Below are positions 1 through 8,814 of a stretch of 64,000 bases of DNA, in pieces (position 1 is the first letter of the stretch; every line of letters starts with the position of its first letter). The translations under genes and the position numbers were made by a program. Below the pieces are notes generated by a model. It was not told where the DNA came from and made no database searches. It was given only the letters and a program-made list of their open reading frames with translations. Source of the DNA: Streptomyces sp. HUAS MG91 (GTDB lineage: Bacteria; Actinomycetota; Actinomycetes; Streptomycetales; Streptomycetaceae); assembly GCF_040529335.1 (NCBI RefSeq), contig NZ_CP159534.1, positions 6,944,001 through 7,008,000 on the forward strand, in the 5' to 3' direction.

Positions 1-427
1 CGTTGGCGAGATTGCGGTACGCCGCGCGCTCCGCCGTGAACGTCTGGAGGTAGGGCAGCCGCAGCAGCCACAACTCGCCGACCTGTTCCGTCGTGAAGGC
101 GAACCCGTGGGTCTCCAGCAGGTGCAGGCCGAGCACCGCGTAGTCCACGTCGTCGTCCCGGCAACTGCCGTGGATGCGGCCCCGGACGCACGCCCGCCAC
201 TCGGAGCGCAGCGCCGACTCCACCTCCCGCGACGGAGGTTCGGGCAGATAGTCGGTGAGCGGCAGGGCCTCGGCCTGGCGCAGATAGCGGTCGATGCGCT
301 CACGCGTCCACACCTCGCCCTGCTCGACCGGTTTGCCGAGCATGTTGCCCGCGATCCGGCCGAGCCAGCCGCCGAGCACACGGTCGGCGAGGACGCGTTC
401 GGTGAGCTGGGGGCTCGTTGGCGTCAT
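1..427 (-). CDS. ADP-ribosylglycohydrolase family protein, C-terminal part outside window
   Basis: The first 142 residues are present; the gene runs off the left edge. The ATG at 427 gives a protein opening MTPTSPQLTERVLADRVLGG, then GRIAGNMLGKPVEQ, the N-terminal helix pattern of ADP-ribosylglycohydrolases. A DDDVDYAVL segment around residue 97 matches the acidic metal-binding motif of that family. Such enzymes hydrolyse ADP-ribosyl bonds, but bacterial members next to sugar kinases may act on other N-glycosides, so the substrate is open. It lies 48 bases downstream of the BCCT transporter on the same strand and may be co-transcribed with it. The C-terminal metal residues cannot be checked here. 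Confidence 0.8.
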   Translation of the reverse strand, partial: MTPTSPQLTERVLADRVLGGWLGRIAGNMLGKPVEQGEVWTRERIDRYLRQAEALPLTDYLPEPPSREVESALRSEWRACVRGRIHGSCRDDDVDYAVLGLHLLETHGFAFTTEQVGELWLLRLPYLQTFTAERAAYRNLAN

Positions 428-475
428 GAGTGCGGTCTACCCGTTTCGCCGCGCCACCTGTCCCGCATCGGCCCC

Positions 476-2185
476 TCAACCGTCCTTCTGGTCGCGCGAC
501 TTGGCCGCCTGCCGGTGGAGCCGCTGGTGGCGGCCGGACTCCGGGGACCGCTCGGTGAGCGCGTCGCCGACCATCGTGCGCACCGCGTCCCGCAGCCCGT
601 GCAGCGCCTGCCCGCGCGCCGGGCCCGCGCCCGGGTCCTCGCGCAGCTCCTTCAGCAGCGCCCAGCACAGTGCGAGCATCACCACGACGAACGGGAGCGC
701 GACCAGGATCGTGGCGCTCTGCAGGGATTCCAGTCCGCCCGCGACCAGCAGCACCGCCGCGACCGCGGCCATCAGCACGCCCCAGGTCACCACCAGCCAG
801 GTCCGCGGATGCAGCGCGCCCCGGCTGGTCAGCGAACCCATCACCAGCGACGCCGAGTCGGCGCTCGTGATGAAGTAGAGCATGACGAGGATCATCGCCA
901 CCCACGACGTGATGGTGCCCAGCGGCAGCGCGTCCAGCATGGCGAACAGCGACGCCTCGGCGCCCTCGGAGACCTTTGCCGACATGTCGACCCGGCCGGT
1001 GGCGTCGAGCCGGATGCCGGTGCCGCCCATGACGCAGAACCAGACCACCGTCGCCCCGCTCGGTACGAGGAGCACGCCGATCAGGAACTCGCGGACGAGC
1101 CGGCCGCGCGAGATCCGGGCGATGAACGTCCCCACGAACGGCGCCCAGGACAGCCACCACGCCCAGTAGAAGATCGTCCACGCGCCCAGCCACGACCGGT
1201 CGGTGAACGCGCCCGTGCGCGACGCCATCGGCAGCAGCTCGTGCAGATAGCCGCCGACGCTCGCCGGGATCACGTCGAGGATGTAGACCGTCGGGCCGAG
1301 CACGAACACGAACAGCATCAGACAGGCCGCGAGCACGAGGTTCGCCGTGCTCAGCCACTTCACGCCCTTGTGCAGCCCGGAGAAGGCCGAGGCGACGAAC
1401 GCGGCGCTGAGCGCGGCGATGATGATCAGCTGGAGCGTGGTGGAGGCGGTGACGCCCGTCGTCAGCCGCAGCCCCGTGGCCACCTGCAGCGTGCCCACGC
1501 CGAGGCTGGTCGCCGTGCCGAAGACCGTCGCGAACACCGCCAGCAGGTCGATGATCCGGCCCGGCCAGCCCGCCGCCCTGCGCTCGCCCATGAGCGGCAC
1601 GAACACCGCGCTCAGCCGGTTGCCGCGGCCCTTGCGGAAGCCCGCGTACGCGAGGGCGAGGCCCGCGATGCCGTAGATCGCCCACGGGGTCAGCGTCCAG
1701 TGGAAGAACGAGTACTCCATCGCCACCAGCGCGGCGCCGCCCGTGCGCGGCTGGACGCCCGCCGACGGGGGCGGGTTCAGATAGTGGGTCAGCGGCTCGC
1801 CGACGCCGTAGAACATCAGGCCGATGCCCATGCCCGCGCTGAACATCATCGCGATCCAGGCGAGCGTGGTGAACTCCGGCTCGTCGTCGTCGCGGCCGAG
1901 CCGGATCCGGCCGAACCGGCTCACCGACAGCACCAGGCACAGGACGAGGAAGAGGTCGGCGGCGACCACGAACAGCCAGGCGAAGTTGTCCAGGACCCAG
2001 GTCAGCGCGGTCCCCGACGCACGATCGAAGGAGTCCTTGCCGAACGCGGCCCAGGCGACCACGGCGAGGACGACGGCGACGCCGGTACCGACGACGGTGA
2101 AGTCCGGCGAGTCGTCGGCACCGCCGCCGTCGCCGCTCGGCGGGGGCGGCTCGGGGGCCGCTTGATCGATCGTTTCCGTGCTCAT
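476..2185 (-). CDS. BCCT family betaine/choline/carnitine transporter
   Basis: A 569-residue integral membrane protein with about 12 hydrophobic segments and a charged C-terminal tail. The segment WAWWLSWAPFVGTFIARIS near residue 340 is the Trp-rich signature of the betaine/choline/carnitine transporter family. The SADSASLVMGSLTS stretch further on is also family-typical. Members take up compatible solutes with Na+ or H+ and often respond to osmotic stress. The N-terminal 30 residues are Pro/Gly/Asp-rich and cytoplasmic. The ATG at 2185 is the natural start; no strong ribosome site was noted. It diverges from the glycerate kinase gene. The exact substrate cannot be told from sequence alone. 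Confidence 0.93.
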   Translation of the reverse strand: MSTETIDQAAPEPPPPSGDGGGADDSPDFTVVGTGVAVVLAVVAWAAFGKDSFDRASGTALTWVLDNFAWLFVVAADLFLVLCLVLSVSRFGRIRLGRDDDEPEFTTLAWIAMMFSAGMGIGLMFYGVGEPLTHYLNPPPSAGVQPRTGGAALVAMEYSFFHWTLTPWAIYGIAGLALAYAGFRKGRGNRLSAVFVPLMGERRAAGWPGRIIDLLAVFATVFGTATSLGVGTLQVATGLRLTTGVTASTTLQLIIIAALSAAFVASAFSGLHKGVKWLSTANLVLAACLMLFVFVLGPTVYILDVIPASVGGYLHELLPMASRTGAFTDRSWLGAWTIFYWAWWLSWAPFVGTFIARISRGRLVREFLIGVLLVPSGATVVWFCVMGGTGIRLDATGRVDMSAKVSEGAEASLFAMLDALPLGTITSWVAMILVMLYFITSADSASLVMGSLTSRGALHPRTWLVVTWGVLMAAVAAVLLVAGGLESLQSATILVALPFVVVMLALCWALLKELREDPGAGPARGQALHGLRDAVRTMVGDALTERSPESGRHQRLHRQAAKSRDQKDG

Positions 2186-2340
2186 GGCGCCCCACTATGG
2201 CCCGAAATAGCAGTGAATAAGCGTCGGGCGCGCCGTCCCGCCGACCGGACGACCATGGGCAGCGGCCCCCTCCTGCGGTTAAGGTCGCAGCGGCGCGACT
2301 GCCTTGACGCGAGCAAGGCCCGAACAGCAAGGGGAGCAAG

Positions 2341-3492
2341 GTGGCGGACGCTGCACAGGCCGCGCGGCACGTGTTGATCGCGGCGGACAAGTTCAAGGGC
2401 TCGCTCACCGCCGTGCAGGTCGCACAGCGGGTGACGGCCGGTCTGCGCCGGGTGGCGCCCGAGGTGACCGTCGAGTCCGTGCCCGTCGCCGACGGCGGTG
2501 ACGGCACCGTCGCGGCGGCCGTCGCGGCCGGGTTCGAGCGCCGCGAGGCGCGGGTCACCGGGCCGCTCGGCGAACCGGTGACCGCCGCGTGGGCGCTGCG
2601 CGACGGCACGGCCGTGGTGGAGATGGCGGAGGCGTCGGGCCTGCAACTGCTGCCCGAGGGCGAGTTCGCGCCGCTGACGGCCACCACGTACGGCTCCGGT
2701 GAGGTCATCGCCGCCGCGCTCGACGCGGGCGCGCGCACCATCGTCTTCGGCGTCGGCGGCAGCGCCACGACGGACGGCGGCGCGGGGATGCTGGCCGCGC
2801 TCGGCGCACGGTTCCTCGACGGCTCGGGCGCGCCGGTCGGACCGGGCGGCGGGGCGCTCGCCGCGCTGGCCTCCGCCGATCTCTCCGGGCTCGATCCGCG
2901 CCTGGCCGACGTGGACGTCGTCCTCGCCAGCGACGTCGACAACCCGCTGACCGGGCCCAAGGGCGCGCCCGCCGTGTACGGGCCTCAGAAGGGGGCCTCG
3001 CCGGAGGACGTCGCCGAGCTGGACGCGGCGCTGGGCCACTACGCGAAGATCCTGTCGGAGTCGGTGGGTCCGGCCGCGCTGGAGCACGCCGAGGCCGCCG
3101 GTGCGGGGGCCGCCGGGGGGATCGGGTACGGCGCGCTGGTCGGGCTCGGGGCGCGGTTCCGGGCCGGTATCGAGGTCATGCTGGACGTCCTCGGCTTCGC
3201 GCCCGCGCTGGCCGGGGCCACGCTGGTGATCACCGGTGAGGGGTCGCTCGACGAGCAGACCCTGCACGGGAAGGCGCCCGCCGGGGTCGCCTCGGCGGCG
3301 CGGGCCGCCGGCATCGAGGTCGTCGCCGTCTGCGGGCGGCTCGCGCTTCCCGCCGAGGCGTTGGGGAGGGCCGGGATCCGTCGCGCCTACGCCCTGACGG
3401 ACCTGGAGCCGGATGTGGCCCGGTGCATCGCCGACGCGGGTCCCCTCCTGGAGACCCTGGCCGAGCAGATCGCCGCGGACTTCTTGCGCTGA
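2341..3492 (+). CDS. Glycerate kinase (GarK/GlxK type)
   Basis: 383 residues, the usual length of type 1 glycerate kinases. The N-terminus VLIAADKFKGSLTAVQVAQ and the segment VPVADGGDGTV are family hallmarks. FGVGGSATTDGGAGMLAALG and ASDVDNPLTGPKGA further on complete the fold, and the C-terminal VITGEGSLDEQTLHGKAP is conserved. The enzyme phosphorylates D-glycerate with ATP in the glyoxylate/serine and glycerate degradation routes. The GTG start at 2341 follows AGGGGAG with short spacing. It converges on the PucR-type regulator, and a long inverted repeat lies between them. No linked glyoxylate carboligase or tartronate semialdehyde reductase gene is visible. Confidence 0.95.
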   Translation: MADAAQAARHVLIAADKFKGSLTAVQVAQRVTAGLRRVAPEVTVESVPVADGGDGTVAAAVAAGFERREARVTGPLGEPVTAAWALRDGTAVVEMAEASGLQLLPEGEFAPLTATTYGSGEVIAAALDAGARTIVFGVGGSATTDGGAGMLAALGARFLDGSGAPVGPGGGALAALASADLSGLDPRLADVDVVLASDVDNPLTGPKGAPAVYGPQKGASPEDVAELDAALGHYAKILSESVGPAALEHAEAAGAGAAGGIGYGALVGLGARFRAGIEVMLDVLGFAPALAGATLVITGEGSLDEQTLHGKAPAGVASAARAAGIEVVAVCGRLALPAEALGRAGIRRAYALTDLEPDVARCIADAGPLLETLAEQIAADFLR

Positions 3493-3507
3493 CCGGGTCC
3501 TGCCCTC

Positions 3508-3607
3508 TCGCGCAGTTCCCCGCGCCCCTGAAGCATGCGCTGCGCGCAGCTTCCCCTAGGAGATGCCGCACGAAGTGCGCATCTCAGGGGCGCGGGGAAC
3601 TGCGCGA
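3508..3607. repeat. Dispersed inverted-repeat element, copy 1
   Basis: Two perfect 24-base arms (3508-3531 and 3584-3607), containing GCAGTTCCCCGCGCCCCTG and its complement, flank a 52-base centre that holds smaller GC-rich hairpins. The element sits between convergent genes, just after the glycerate kinase stop and before the PucR-type regulator stop, so it may act as a bidirectional terminator. A second full copy (18424-18496) and a half copy (5988-6010) occur in this window. From memory, such elements are common between Streptomyces genes. Confidence 0.85.
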
Positions 3608-3643
3608 CCAGCCACGACGGTGGCGCACCCGACCCGGCAACCC

Positions 3644-4852
3644 CTAAGACGTCCCGGCCCCCGACGACAACCGGTACGCATCCAGCGCCAAGGTCATCTC
3701 CATGAGATCCCGCGGACGTGACAACGACCGCGCCGTCAACTGCTCAAGCCGCCGCAACCGGTTGAAGACCGTGTTGCGGTGGCAGTACAGGCGACCGGCG
3801 GCCCGACCCGCGGAACCTTCACAGGCCAGCCACGCGTCCAGCGTCTCCAACAGCACGGCACGATCGGCCGGCTCCAGCGCGAGGAGTTCGCCGAAGACGC
3901 CGGAGACGAGCCGCTGCGCCAGATCCGGCTGGCTCACCACCAGCGCCGTCGGCATCCGCTGATCGAGGCGCACGACCCCCGTGGTGTCCGGAGGGCAGGT
4001 GCGCAGGGCGAGTTCGGCGAGCCGCCGGGCATGCCCCAGCTCGCCGAGACCCCGCACCACGGGGCTCAGCCCCCCGGGCCCGGGACACCGCCCGTCGAGC
4101 AGCACCGCCACATCGTCCAGGGTGCGCCCCGCGCCGAGCGCCACCACGGCCACCTCGCAGTCGGCCCGCATCCGCCACACGAACCGGAAGTCGGGATCCT
4201 GCACCCGGCGGTGGAACGTCTCCCGGCTGTCCCGGCGCTCCACCCGCAGCACGAGCACGGCGTACGGACCGTGCTCGGGAAGGTCGAGCCCGGCGGCGGC
4301 CCGGGCGGCGAGCCCCGGCGCCGGACGGCCCTCAAGGAGTGCGTCGAGCAGCGCCTGCATCTGCTCGTCGGTGCGGCGGCGCAGCTCCAGCTCCGTCGCC
4401 CGGTACGCCTCCGAGGCCGCCGCGGCCTGCGCGTCCACGGCCGCCCACACCATCGTCGCCGACCGCATCAGCACCTTCAGCCGCTCGGGCTCGCCCCCCG
4501 CGCTCTCCATCAGCGCGTCCCACACCAGATAGCCCGCGTTGCGGTACGCGTGCACGAGCAGGTCGAGCGGCAATCCCTGGCCCGCCCGGCGCCGGCCCGC
4601 CTCCTCCGCGTACGCCAGATCCCGCCGCGGCGCCTCCCGCGGCGCCGTGATCGTCTCGACGCCGATCCGGATGGCCTCCTCGGCCTCCCGCCACTGGGCG
4701 TCGTACGGCAGCACCCGCGCGTACACGTCCGAGTACGCGAACAGTTGCCGCAGATGCTCGTCGACCAGCTCGGGCACCCGGTCGAGAAGAGTCGTGCACG
4801 CCTCCCTGAGCAGCTTCCAGTCCTGTCCGGTGCGGTGCTTGCGTCCGCCCAT
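3644..4852 (-). CDS. PucR/CdaR-type transcriptional regulator
   Basis: 402 residues from the ATG at 4852. The C-terminal segment around residues 345-400 (AAGRLYCHRNTVFNRLRRLEQLT) is the PucR C-terminal helix-turn-helix, with the typical CHRNTVFNRL motif. The middle resembles a GGDEF-like sensory fold and the N-terminus a ligand-sensing helical region. Family members are activators of purine, sugar-acid or amino-acid use. It is divergent from the liv operon and convergent with glycerate kinase; either could be its target. A 16-base palindrome in the divergent promoter is a plausible operator. The ATG follows a GGGAGGG tract at short spacing, so an upstream GTG start cannot be excluded. Confidence 0.87.
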   Translation of the reverse strand: MGGRKHRTGQDWKLLREACTTLLDRVPELVDEHLRQLFAYSDVYARVLPYDAQWREAEEAIRIGVETITAPREAPRRDLAYAEEAGRRRAGQGLPLDLLVHAYRNAGYLVWDALMESAGGEPERLKVLMRSATMVWAAVDAQAAAASEAYRATELELRRRTDEQMQALLDALLEGRPAPGLAARAAAGLDLPEHGPYAVLVLRVERRDSRETFHRRVQDPDFRFVWRMRADCEVAVVALGAGRTLDDVAVLLDGRCPGPGGLSPVVRGLGELGHARRLAELALRTCPPDTTGVVRLDQRMPTALVVSQPDLAQRLVSGVFGELLALEPADRAVLLETLDAWLACEGSAGRAAGRLYCHRNTVFNRLRRLEQLTARSLSRPRDLMEMTLALDAYRLSSGAGTS

Positions 4853-4954
4853 CGTCCCTCCCCAACAGCCCGTAAAGCGACGGCAAAGGACTCGTTCGCT
4901 GCTGCGGAGGATGCCATCCCCGGCGGCTGTCCGGCAGGCCCCTGACACGGGGTC

Positions 4955-4970
4955 TTGTGCGCGCGCACAA
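4955..4970. promoter_or_regulatory. 16-base palindrome in the PucR/liv divergent promoter
   Basis: TTGTGCGCGCGCACAA is a perfect palindrome, about 100 bases upstream of the PucR-type start and 120 bases upstream of livF. Its position between divergent genes makes it a candidate operator for the adjacent regulator; this is inference from symmetry and position only. Confidence 0.45.
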
Positions 4971-5090
4971 CCGGGGCGGGCGGGCGCTGGGCCTGCGCAG
5001 CGTTTCCCCGGCAGTCCGTGGACGGGCCGCCCGCGCGGTGCTGTCGTGAGCGCCACCGGTCCCGTACCGGTCCAGGGAGGGACACACACA

Positions 5091-5924
5091 GTGACCGATG
5101 CGACCGATGCAGATGAAGCAGCCGGGCTCGCCGTCGACGGCGTATCCGTCGGCTACGGGCCCGTACGCGCCCTGCGCGACGTGACCTTGAAGGTGCCGCG
5201 GGGCGCCGTCGTCGCCGTGCTCGGCGGCAACGGCGCGGGCAAGTCCACGCTGTTGCGGGCGATCTCGCGCACCCTCGACTTCCACGGCGGCGCCGTGACG
5301 TCGGGCGAGGTGCGGTTCGGCGGGCGGCGGATCAGCGGGCTCACCCCCGACCGGATCGTCGCCGCCGGGATCTGCCAAGTGCCGGAAGGGCGGCAGGTGT
5401 TCGCGCGGATGACCGTCGCCGACAACCTGCGCGCCGGCGCCCTCGGCTCGACCGGCTCGCGGGCCGCGAAGGCGGCGGCGCTGCGCCGCGTGCACGACCT
5501 CTTCCCGGTCCTCGCCGACCGGGCCCAGCAGCGGGCCGGGCTGCTCTCCGGCGGCGAACAGCAGATGCTGGCCGTCGGCCGCGCCCTCATGGCCGAGCCG
5601 CGACTGCTGCTCCTCGACGAGCCGTCGCTCGGGCTCGCCCCGCTGATGGCGGCCCGCATCGCCGACACCGTCCGGGAGATCAACGCCCAGGGGGTCTCGG
5701 TGCTGCTCGTCGAGCAGAACGCCGCGCTGGCGCTGCGCTTGGCCTCTTATGCGTACGTGCTCGACGTGGGGGAGGTCGCGTTGCACGGGCCTGCCGATGA
5801 GCTGGCCGGGTCCGACGAGGTGCGGCGGCGGTATCTCGGGGTGGTCGACGAGGACGCCGTCGCGGATGCCTCCGGCGCGGTGCGGGATACGCCCGTGTTG
5901 CGGGCCTGGGGAGGTGCGGGGTGA
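5091..5924 (+). CDS. livF: Branched-chain amino-acid ABC transporter, ATP-binding protein LivF
   Basis: 277 residues. Walker A is GGNGAGKST, the ABC signature is LLSGGEQQMLAVGRAL and Walker B is RLLLLDEPSLGLAP. The shorter loop structure and the VPEGRQVFARMTV segment are typical of LivF rather than LivG. The protein energises high-affinity import of branched-chain or related amino acids as a dimer with LivG. The GTG at 5091 is preceded by AGGGAGG at good spacing. It is the first gene of a five-gene operon whose other members follow in the order G, H, M, K; the 112-base gap to livG is the only sizeable one and contains half of a dispersed repeat. Confidence 0.93.
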   Translation: MTDATDADEAAGLAVDGVSVGYGPVRALRDVTLKVPRGAVVAVLGGNGAGKSTLLRAISRTLDFHGGAVTSGEVRFGGRRISGLTPDRIVAAGICQVPEGRQVFARMTVADNLRAGALGSTGSRAAKAAALRRVHDLFPVLADRAQQRAGLLSGGEQQMLAVGRALMAEPRLLLLDEPSLGLAPLMAARIADTVREINAQGVSVLLVEQNAALALRLASYAYVLDVGEVALHGPADELAGSDEVRRRYLGVVDEDAVADASGAVRDTPVLRAWGGAG

Positions 5925-5987
5925 TTCTTTTCGCCTTCGGATGTGCCGCCCTGTGTTGTCAGGCGTCTGCCGGTGCGTCGTGGCCGG

Positions 5988-6010
5988 CCGCGCAGTTCCC
6001 CGCGCCCCTG
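5988..6010 (+). repeat. Half copy of the dispersed inverted-repeat element
   Basis: CGCAGTTCCCCGCGCCCCTG, one arm of the element seen in full at 3508-3607, lies in the livF-livG gap. It is followed by a short hairpin (GCGCCCCTGCGGGGCGC). Only one arm is present, so it is probably a decayed or recombined copy. It might weaken read-through or protect the mRNA between the two genes. Confidence 0.65.
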
Positions 6011-6036
6011 CGGGGCGCCATCGAGGGAGGACCGCG

Positions 6037-6828
6037 ATGAATGACGTACTGCCGCTCCACGTACGGGACTTGACCGTGCGGTTCGCCGGGCTCACCGCGC
6101 TCGACGGGATCGGGTTCACCGTCGAGCCCGGCACCGTGCACGCCGTCATCGGGCCCAACGGCGCGGGCAAGTCCACCACCTTCAACGTGCTGTCCGGGGT
6201 GTACCGGGCCACCTCCGGCACCGTCCACCTGGGCGAGACGGAACTCACCGGGCTGCCCCCGCACCGGATCGCCGCGCTCGGCGTCGCCCGGACCTTCCAG
6301 AACCTCGCGCTGCCGCCCCGCACCACGGTCGCCGACAGCCTGCTGCTCGGCCGGCACCGGCTCACCCGGGCCGGATTCGTCGCGGCGGGGCTGCGGCTTC
6401 CCGCAGCCGTCCGCGAGGAGCGGGCGCACCGCGAACGCGTCCGGGAGATCGCCGAGTTCGTCGGCATCGCCGACCAACTGGACACGGCGACCGGCGCGTT
6501 GCCCTACGGCGCGCAGAAACTCGCCGAGCTGGCCCGCGCCCTGTGCATGGAACCGAAGGTGCTGCTCCTCGACGAGCCCGTCGCCGGCATGACGGCCGAC
6601 GAGCGGCGCCGTACCGCCGCCGTGATCGCGGGCGTCCGCGACAGCCTCGGCATCTCGATCGTCCTGGTGGAACACGACATGGGAGTGGTCATGCGCCTCG
6701 CCGACGAGGTCACCGTCCTCGACTTCGGAAAGCGGATCGCCGGGGGACCGCCGGCCACCGTCCAGAACGACCCGGCGGTGATCCAGGCCTACCTGGGCGC
6801 GCCCGACGAACCGGAGAGCGCCGCATGA
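6037..6828 (+). CDS. livG: Branched-chain amino-acid ABC transporter, ATP-binding protein LivG
   Basis: 263 residues. Walker A is GPNGAGKST, Walker B is PKVLLLDEPVAGMT, and the H-loop is VLVEHDMGVVMRLAD. The signature loop is degenerate: LPYGAQKLAELARAL stands where LSGGQ is expected, which is characteristic of LivG. The VARTFQNLALPPRTTVADSLLLG segment matches the family. It pairs with LivF to drive the LivH-LivM permease. The ATG at 6037 follows GAGGGAGG. The stop overlaps the livH start as ATGA, indicating translational coupling. Confidence 0.94.
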   Translation: MNDVLPLHVRDLTVRFAGLTALDGIGFTVEPGTVHAVIGPNGAGKSTTFNVLSGVYRATSGTVHLGETELTGLPPHRIAALGVARTFQNLALPPRTTVADSLLLGRHRLTRAGFVAAGLRLPAAVREERAHRERVREIAEFVGIADQLDTATGALPYGAQKLAELARALCMEPKVLLLDEPVAGMTADERRRTAAVIAGVRDSLGISIVLVEHDMGVVMRLADEVTVLDFGKRIAGGPPATVQNDPAVIQAYLGAPDEPESAA

Positions 6829-7715
6829 GCTCCTTCCTCGAACTGCTCCTCAACGGCGTCTCGATGGGCTCCGTCTACGCCCTCATCGCCCTCGGCTTCG
6901 TCGTGATCTTCCGCGCCACCGAGGTCGTCAACTTCGCCCACGCCTCGCTGCTCCTCGCCGGTGGCTACGTCACCGCCTCGCTCCACGACGACATCGGCTT
7001 CTGGCCCGCGCTCGGCGTCGGCATCGCCGCCGCCGCGGTCGTCGGTGCCGCCGTCGAGTTCCTCGTCATGCGCCGCTACCGCGGCCACGACCACAGCGTC
7101 CTCGCCATCGTCACCATCGGCGTCGACATCCTGCTCACCACCGAACTCACCCGCCGCCTCGGCACCGACGTGCTCACCCTCGGCGACCCGTGGGGCGACG
7201 CCGTGCTCACCGTCGGCGGCATCTCGATCGCCCACACCCGCATCGCCGCGTTCGTCGCCGCGGCCCTGCTCATCACGGTCTTCCTGCTGACCTTCCGCTA
7301 CACCTCCTGGGGTGTCGCGATGCGGGCCGCCGCCGAGAAGAGCGAGACGGCCGCGCTGATGGGCGTACGGCTGGGAAGGGTGTCGCTCGGCGCCTGGGCC
7401 GTGGCGGGCGCCCTCGCCGCCGTCGCCGCGCTGTTCCTGACCGTCTTCCCCACCCCGGGCCTGGAGCGGGCCACCTCGCTCGCCGCCCTGAAGGCCTTCC
7501 CCGCCGCCATCCTCGGCGGCCTCGACTCCACCACCGGCGCCCTCGTCGGCGGCCTGATCGTCGGCGTCACCGAGTCCCTCGCCACCGGCTACCAGAGCGA
7601 ACTCGCCTTCATGGGACGGGGACTCGGCGACCTCGCCCCCTACCTCGTGATGACGGCGATCCTCCTGCTGCGGCCCTCCGGACTCTTCGGCACCAAGGAG
7701 CTCGCCCGTGTCTGA
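6825..7715 (+). CDS. livH: Branched-chain amino-acid ABC transporter, permease LivH
   Basis: 296 residues with about eight hydrophobic segments. The N-terminal NGVSMGSVYALIALGFVVIF and the VVNFAHASLLLAGGYV segment are the LivH signature. The permease cytoplasmic coupling region (MRAAAEKSETAALMGV) contacts the ATPases. The AILGGLDSTTGALVGGLIVG segment near the C-terminus is family-typical. It starts at an ATGA overlap with livG and its 3' end overlaps livM by eight bases, so the genes are translated as a unit. Confidence 0.94.
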   Translation: MSSFLELLLNGVSMGSVYALIALGFVVIFRATEVVNFAHASLLLAGGYVTASLHDDIGFWPALGVGIAAAAVVGAAVEFLVMRRYRGHDHSVLAIVTIGVDILLTTELTRRLGTDVLTLGDPWGDAVLTVGGISIAHTRIAAFVAAALLITVFLLTFRYTSWGVAMRAAAEKSETAALMGVRLGRVSLGAWAVAGALAAVAALFLTVFPTPGLERATSLAALKAFPAAILGGLDSTTGALVGGLIVGVTESLATGYQSELAFMGRGLGDLAPYLVMTAILLLRPSGLFGTKELARV

Positions 7716-8814
7716 CACGCTCGCCCCGGCCCGGGCCACCCCCGCCGCCCGCCCCCGTACGTTCCTCACACGCCGCCGCACCTACGCCGCCGGTGTCCTC
7801 GCCCTCGTCCTGGTCGCCCTGCCGTTCTACGTGGACCGGTTCTGGCTCCAGGCGGGACTGTTCGCCATGGCCGCCGCGATCGGCGCCATCGGCCTCAACC
7901 TGCTCACCGGCGCCACCGGCCAGCTCTCCATGGGCCACGCCTTCTTCCTCGCCGTCGGCGCGTACGGCTACTGCGTGTTCGCGGGGGAGAAGGGGCAGAC
8001 TGTCGACGGACTCGGGCTGCCGCCCTGGCTCGCCGCCGTGCTCGCCGTGCTCCTCGCGGGGATAGCGGGCGGCCTGTTCAGCCCCATCGCGGGCCGCCTC
8101 CAGGGCGCGTACCTCGGCATCGCCACCCTCGCGCTGATCTTCATCGGACAGCACGTGCTGTTCAACGCCGAGGACCTCACCGGCGGCGCCAACGGCCGTG
8201 ACGTGCCCGTCATGAACCTCTTCGGCCTCTCCTTCGACGACAGCGAACTCACCCTCGCCGGTGTGCCCTTCGGCTCCGCGGAGAAGCTCTGGTACCTCGG
8301 GCTCGTGCTCCTGCTCGGCTGCGGGCTCTTCGCCCGCGGCGTGCTGCGCGGCCGCCCCGGCCGCGCCATGAACGCCATCCGCGACCACCGCATCGCCGCC
8401 GGCGTCCTCGGCGTGCCCGTCGCCCGCTACCGGGGAGCCGTCTTCGTGCTCTCCTCCATGTACGCGGGCCTCGCCGGGGTGCTGCTCGCCCTGGTCTTCC
8501 AGCGCACCGTCCCCGACTACTTCGGCATCACGCTCTCCCTCGAATACCTCGCCATGATCGTCATCGGCGGTCTCGGCTCGGTGGCGGGGGCGGTCGTCGG
8601 CGCCGCGTTCGTCTCGCTGCTGCCCCAGATCCTCACCCGCTACAGCGACGCACTGCCCCTCGTCTCGGCTCCCGGCACCGGTGGCATCGCCCCCGGCGAG
8701 GCATCCCGCTACCTCTACGGCGCCGCCGTCGTGGCAGTGGTCCTCTTCCTGCCCGGCGGCCTGGTCCGGATCGCCGCCCGGCGCGCCCGGAAACACCCTC
8801 AGGAGGACGCATGA
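7708..8814 (+). CDS. livM: Branched-chain amino-acid ABC transporter, permease LivM
   Basis: 368 residues, longer than LivH because of an N-terminal extension rich in Arg and Ala. The AIGAIGLNLLTGATGQLSMG segment and the VIGGLGSVAGAVVGAAFVS segment identify LivM-type permeases. MNAIRDHRIAAGVLGV is the ATPase-coupling loop. It forms the transmembrane channel with LivH. The GTG start at 7708 lies within the end of livH. Its stop overlaps the start of livK by ATGA. Confidence 0.94.
   Translation: MSDTLAPARATPAARPRTFLTRRRTYAAGVLALVLVALPFYVDRFWLQAGLFAMAAAIGAIGLNLLTGATGQLSMGHAFFLAVGAYGYCVFAGEKGQTVDGLGLPPWLAAVLAVLLAGIAGGLFSPIAGRLQGAYLGIATLALIFIGQHVLFNAEDLTGGANGRDVPVMNLFGLSFDDSELTLAGVPFGSAEKLWYLGLVLLLGCGLFARGVLRGRPGRAMNAIRDHRIAAGVLGVPVARYRGAVFVLSSMYAGLAGVLLALVFQRTVPDYFGITLSLEYLAMIVIGGLGSVAGAVVGAAFVSLLPQILTRYSDALPLVSAPGTGGIAPGEASRYLYGAAVVAVVLFLPGGLVRIAARRARKHPQEDA

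Noticed and set aside
107..2377. A 756-codon plus-strand frame over the BCCT transporter
   Set aside because: The translation is Arg/His/Gln-rich low-complexity sequence, antisense to a clear 569-residue transporter.
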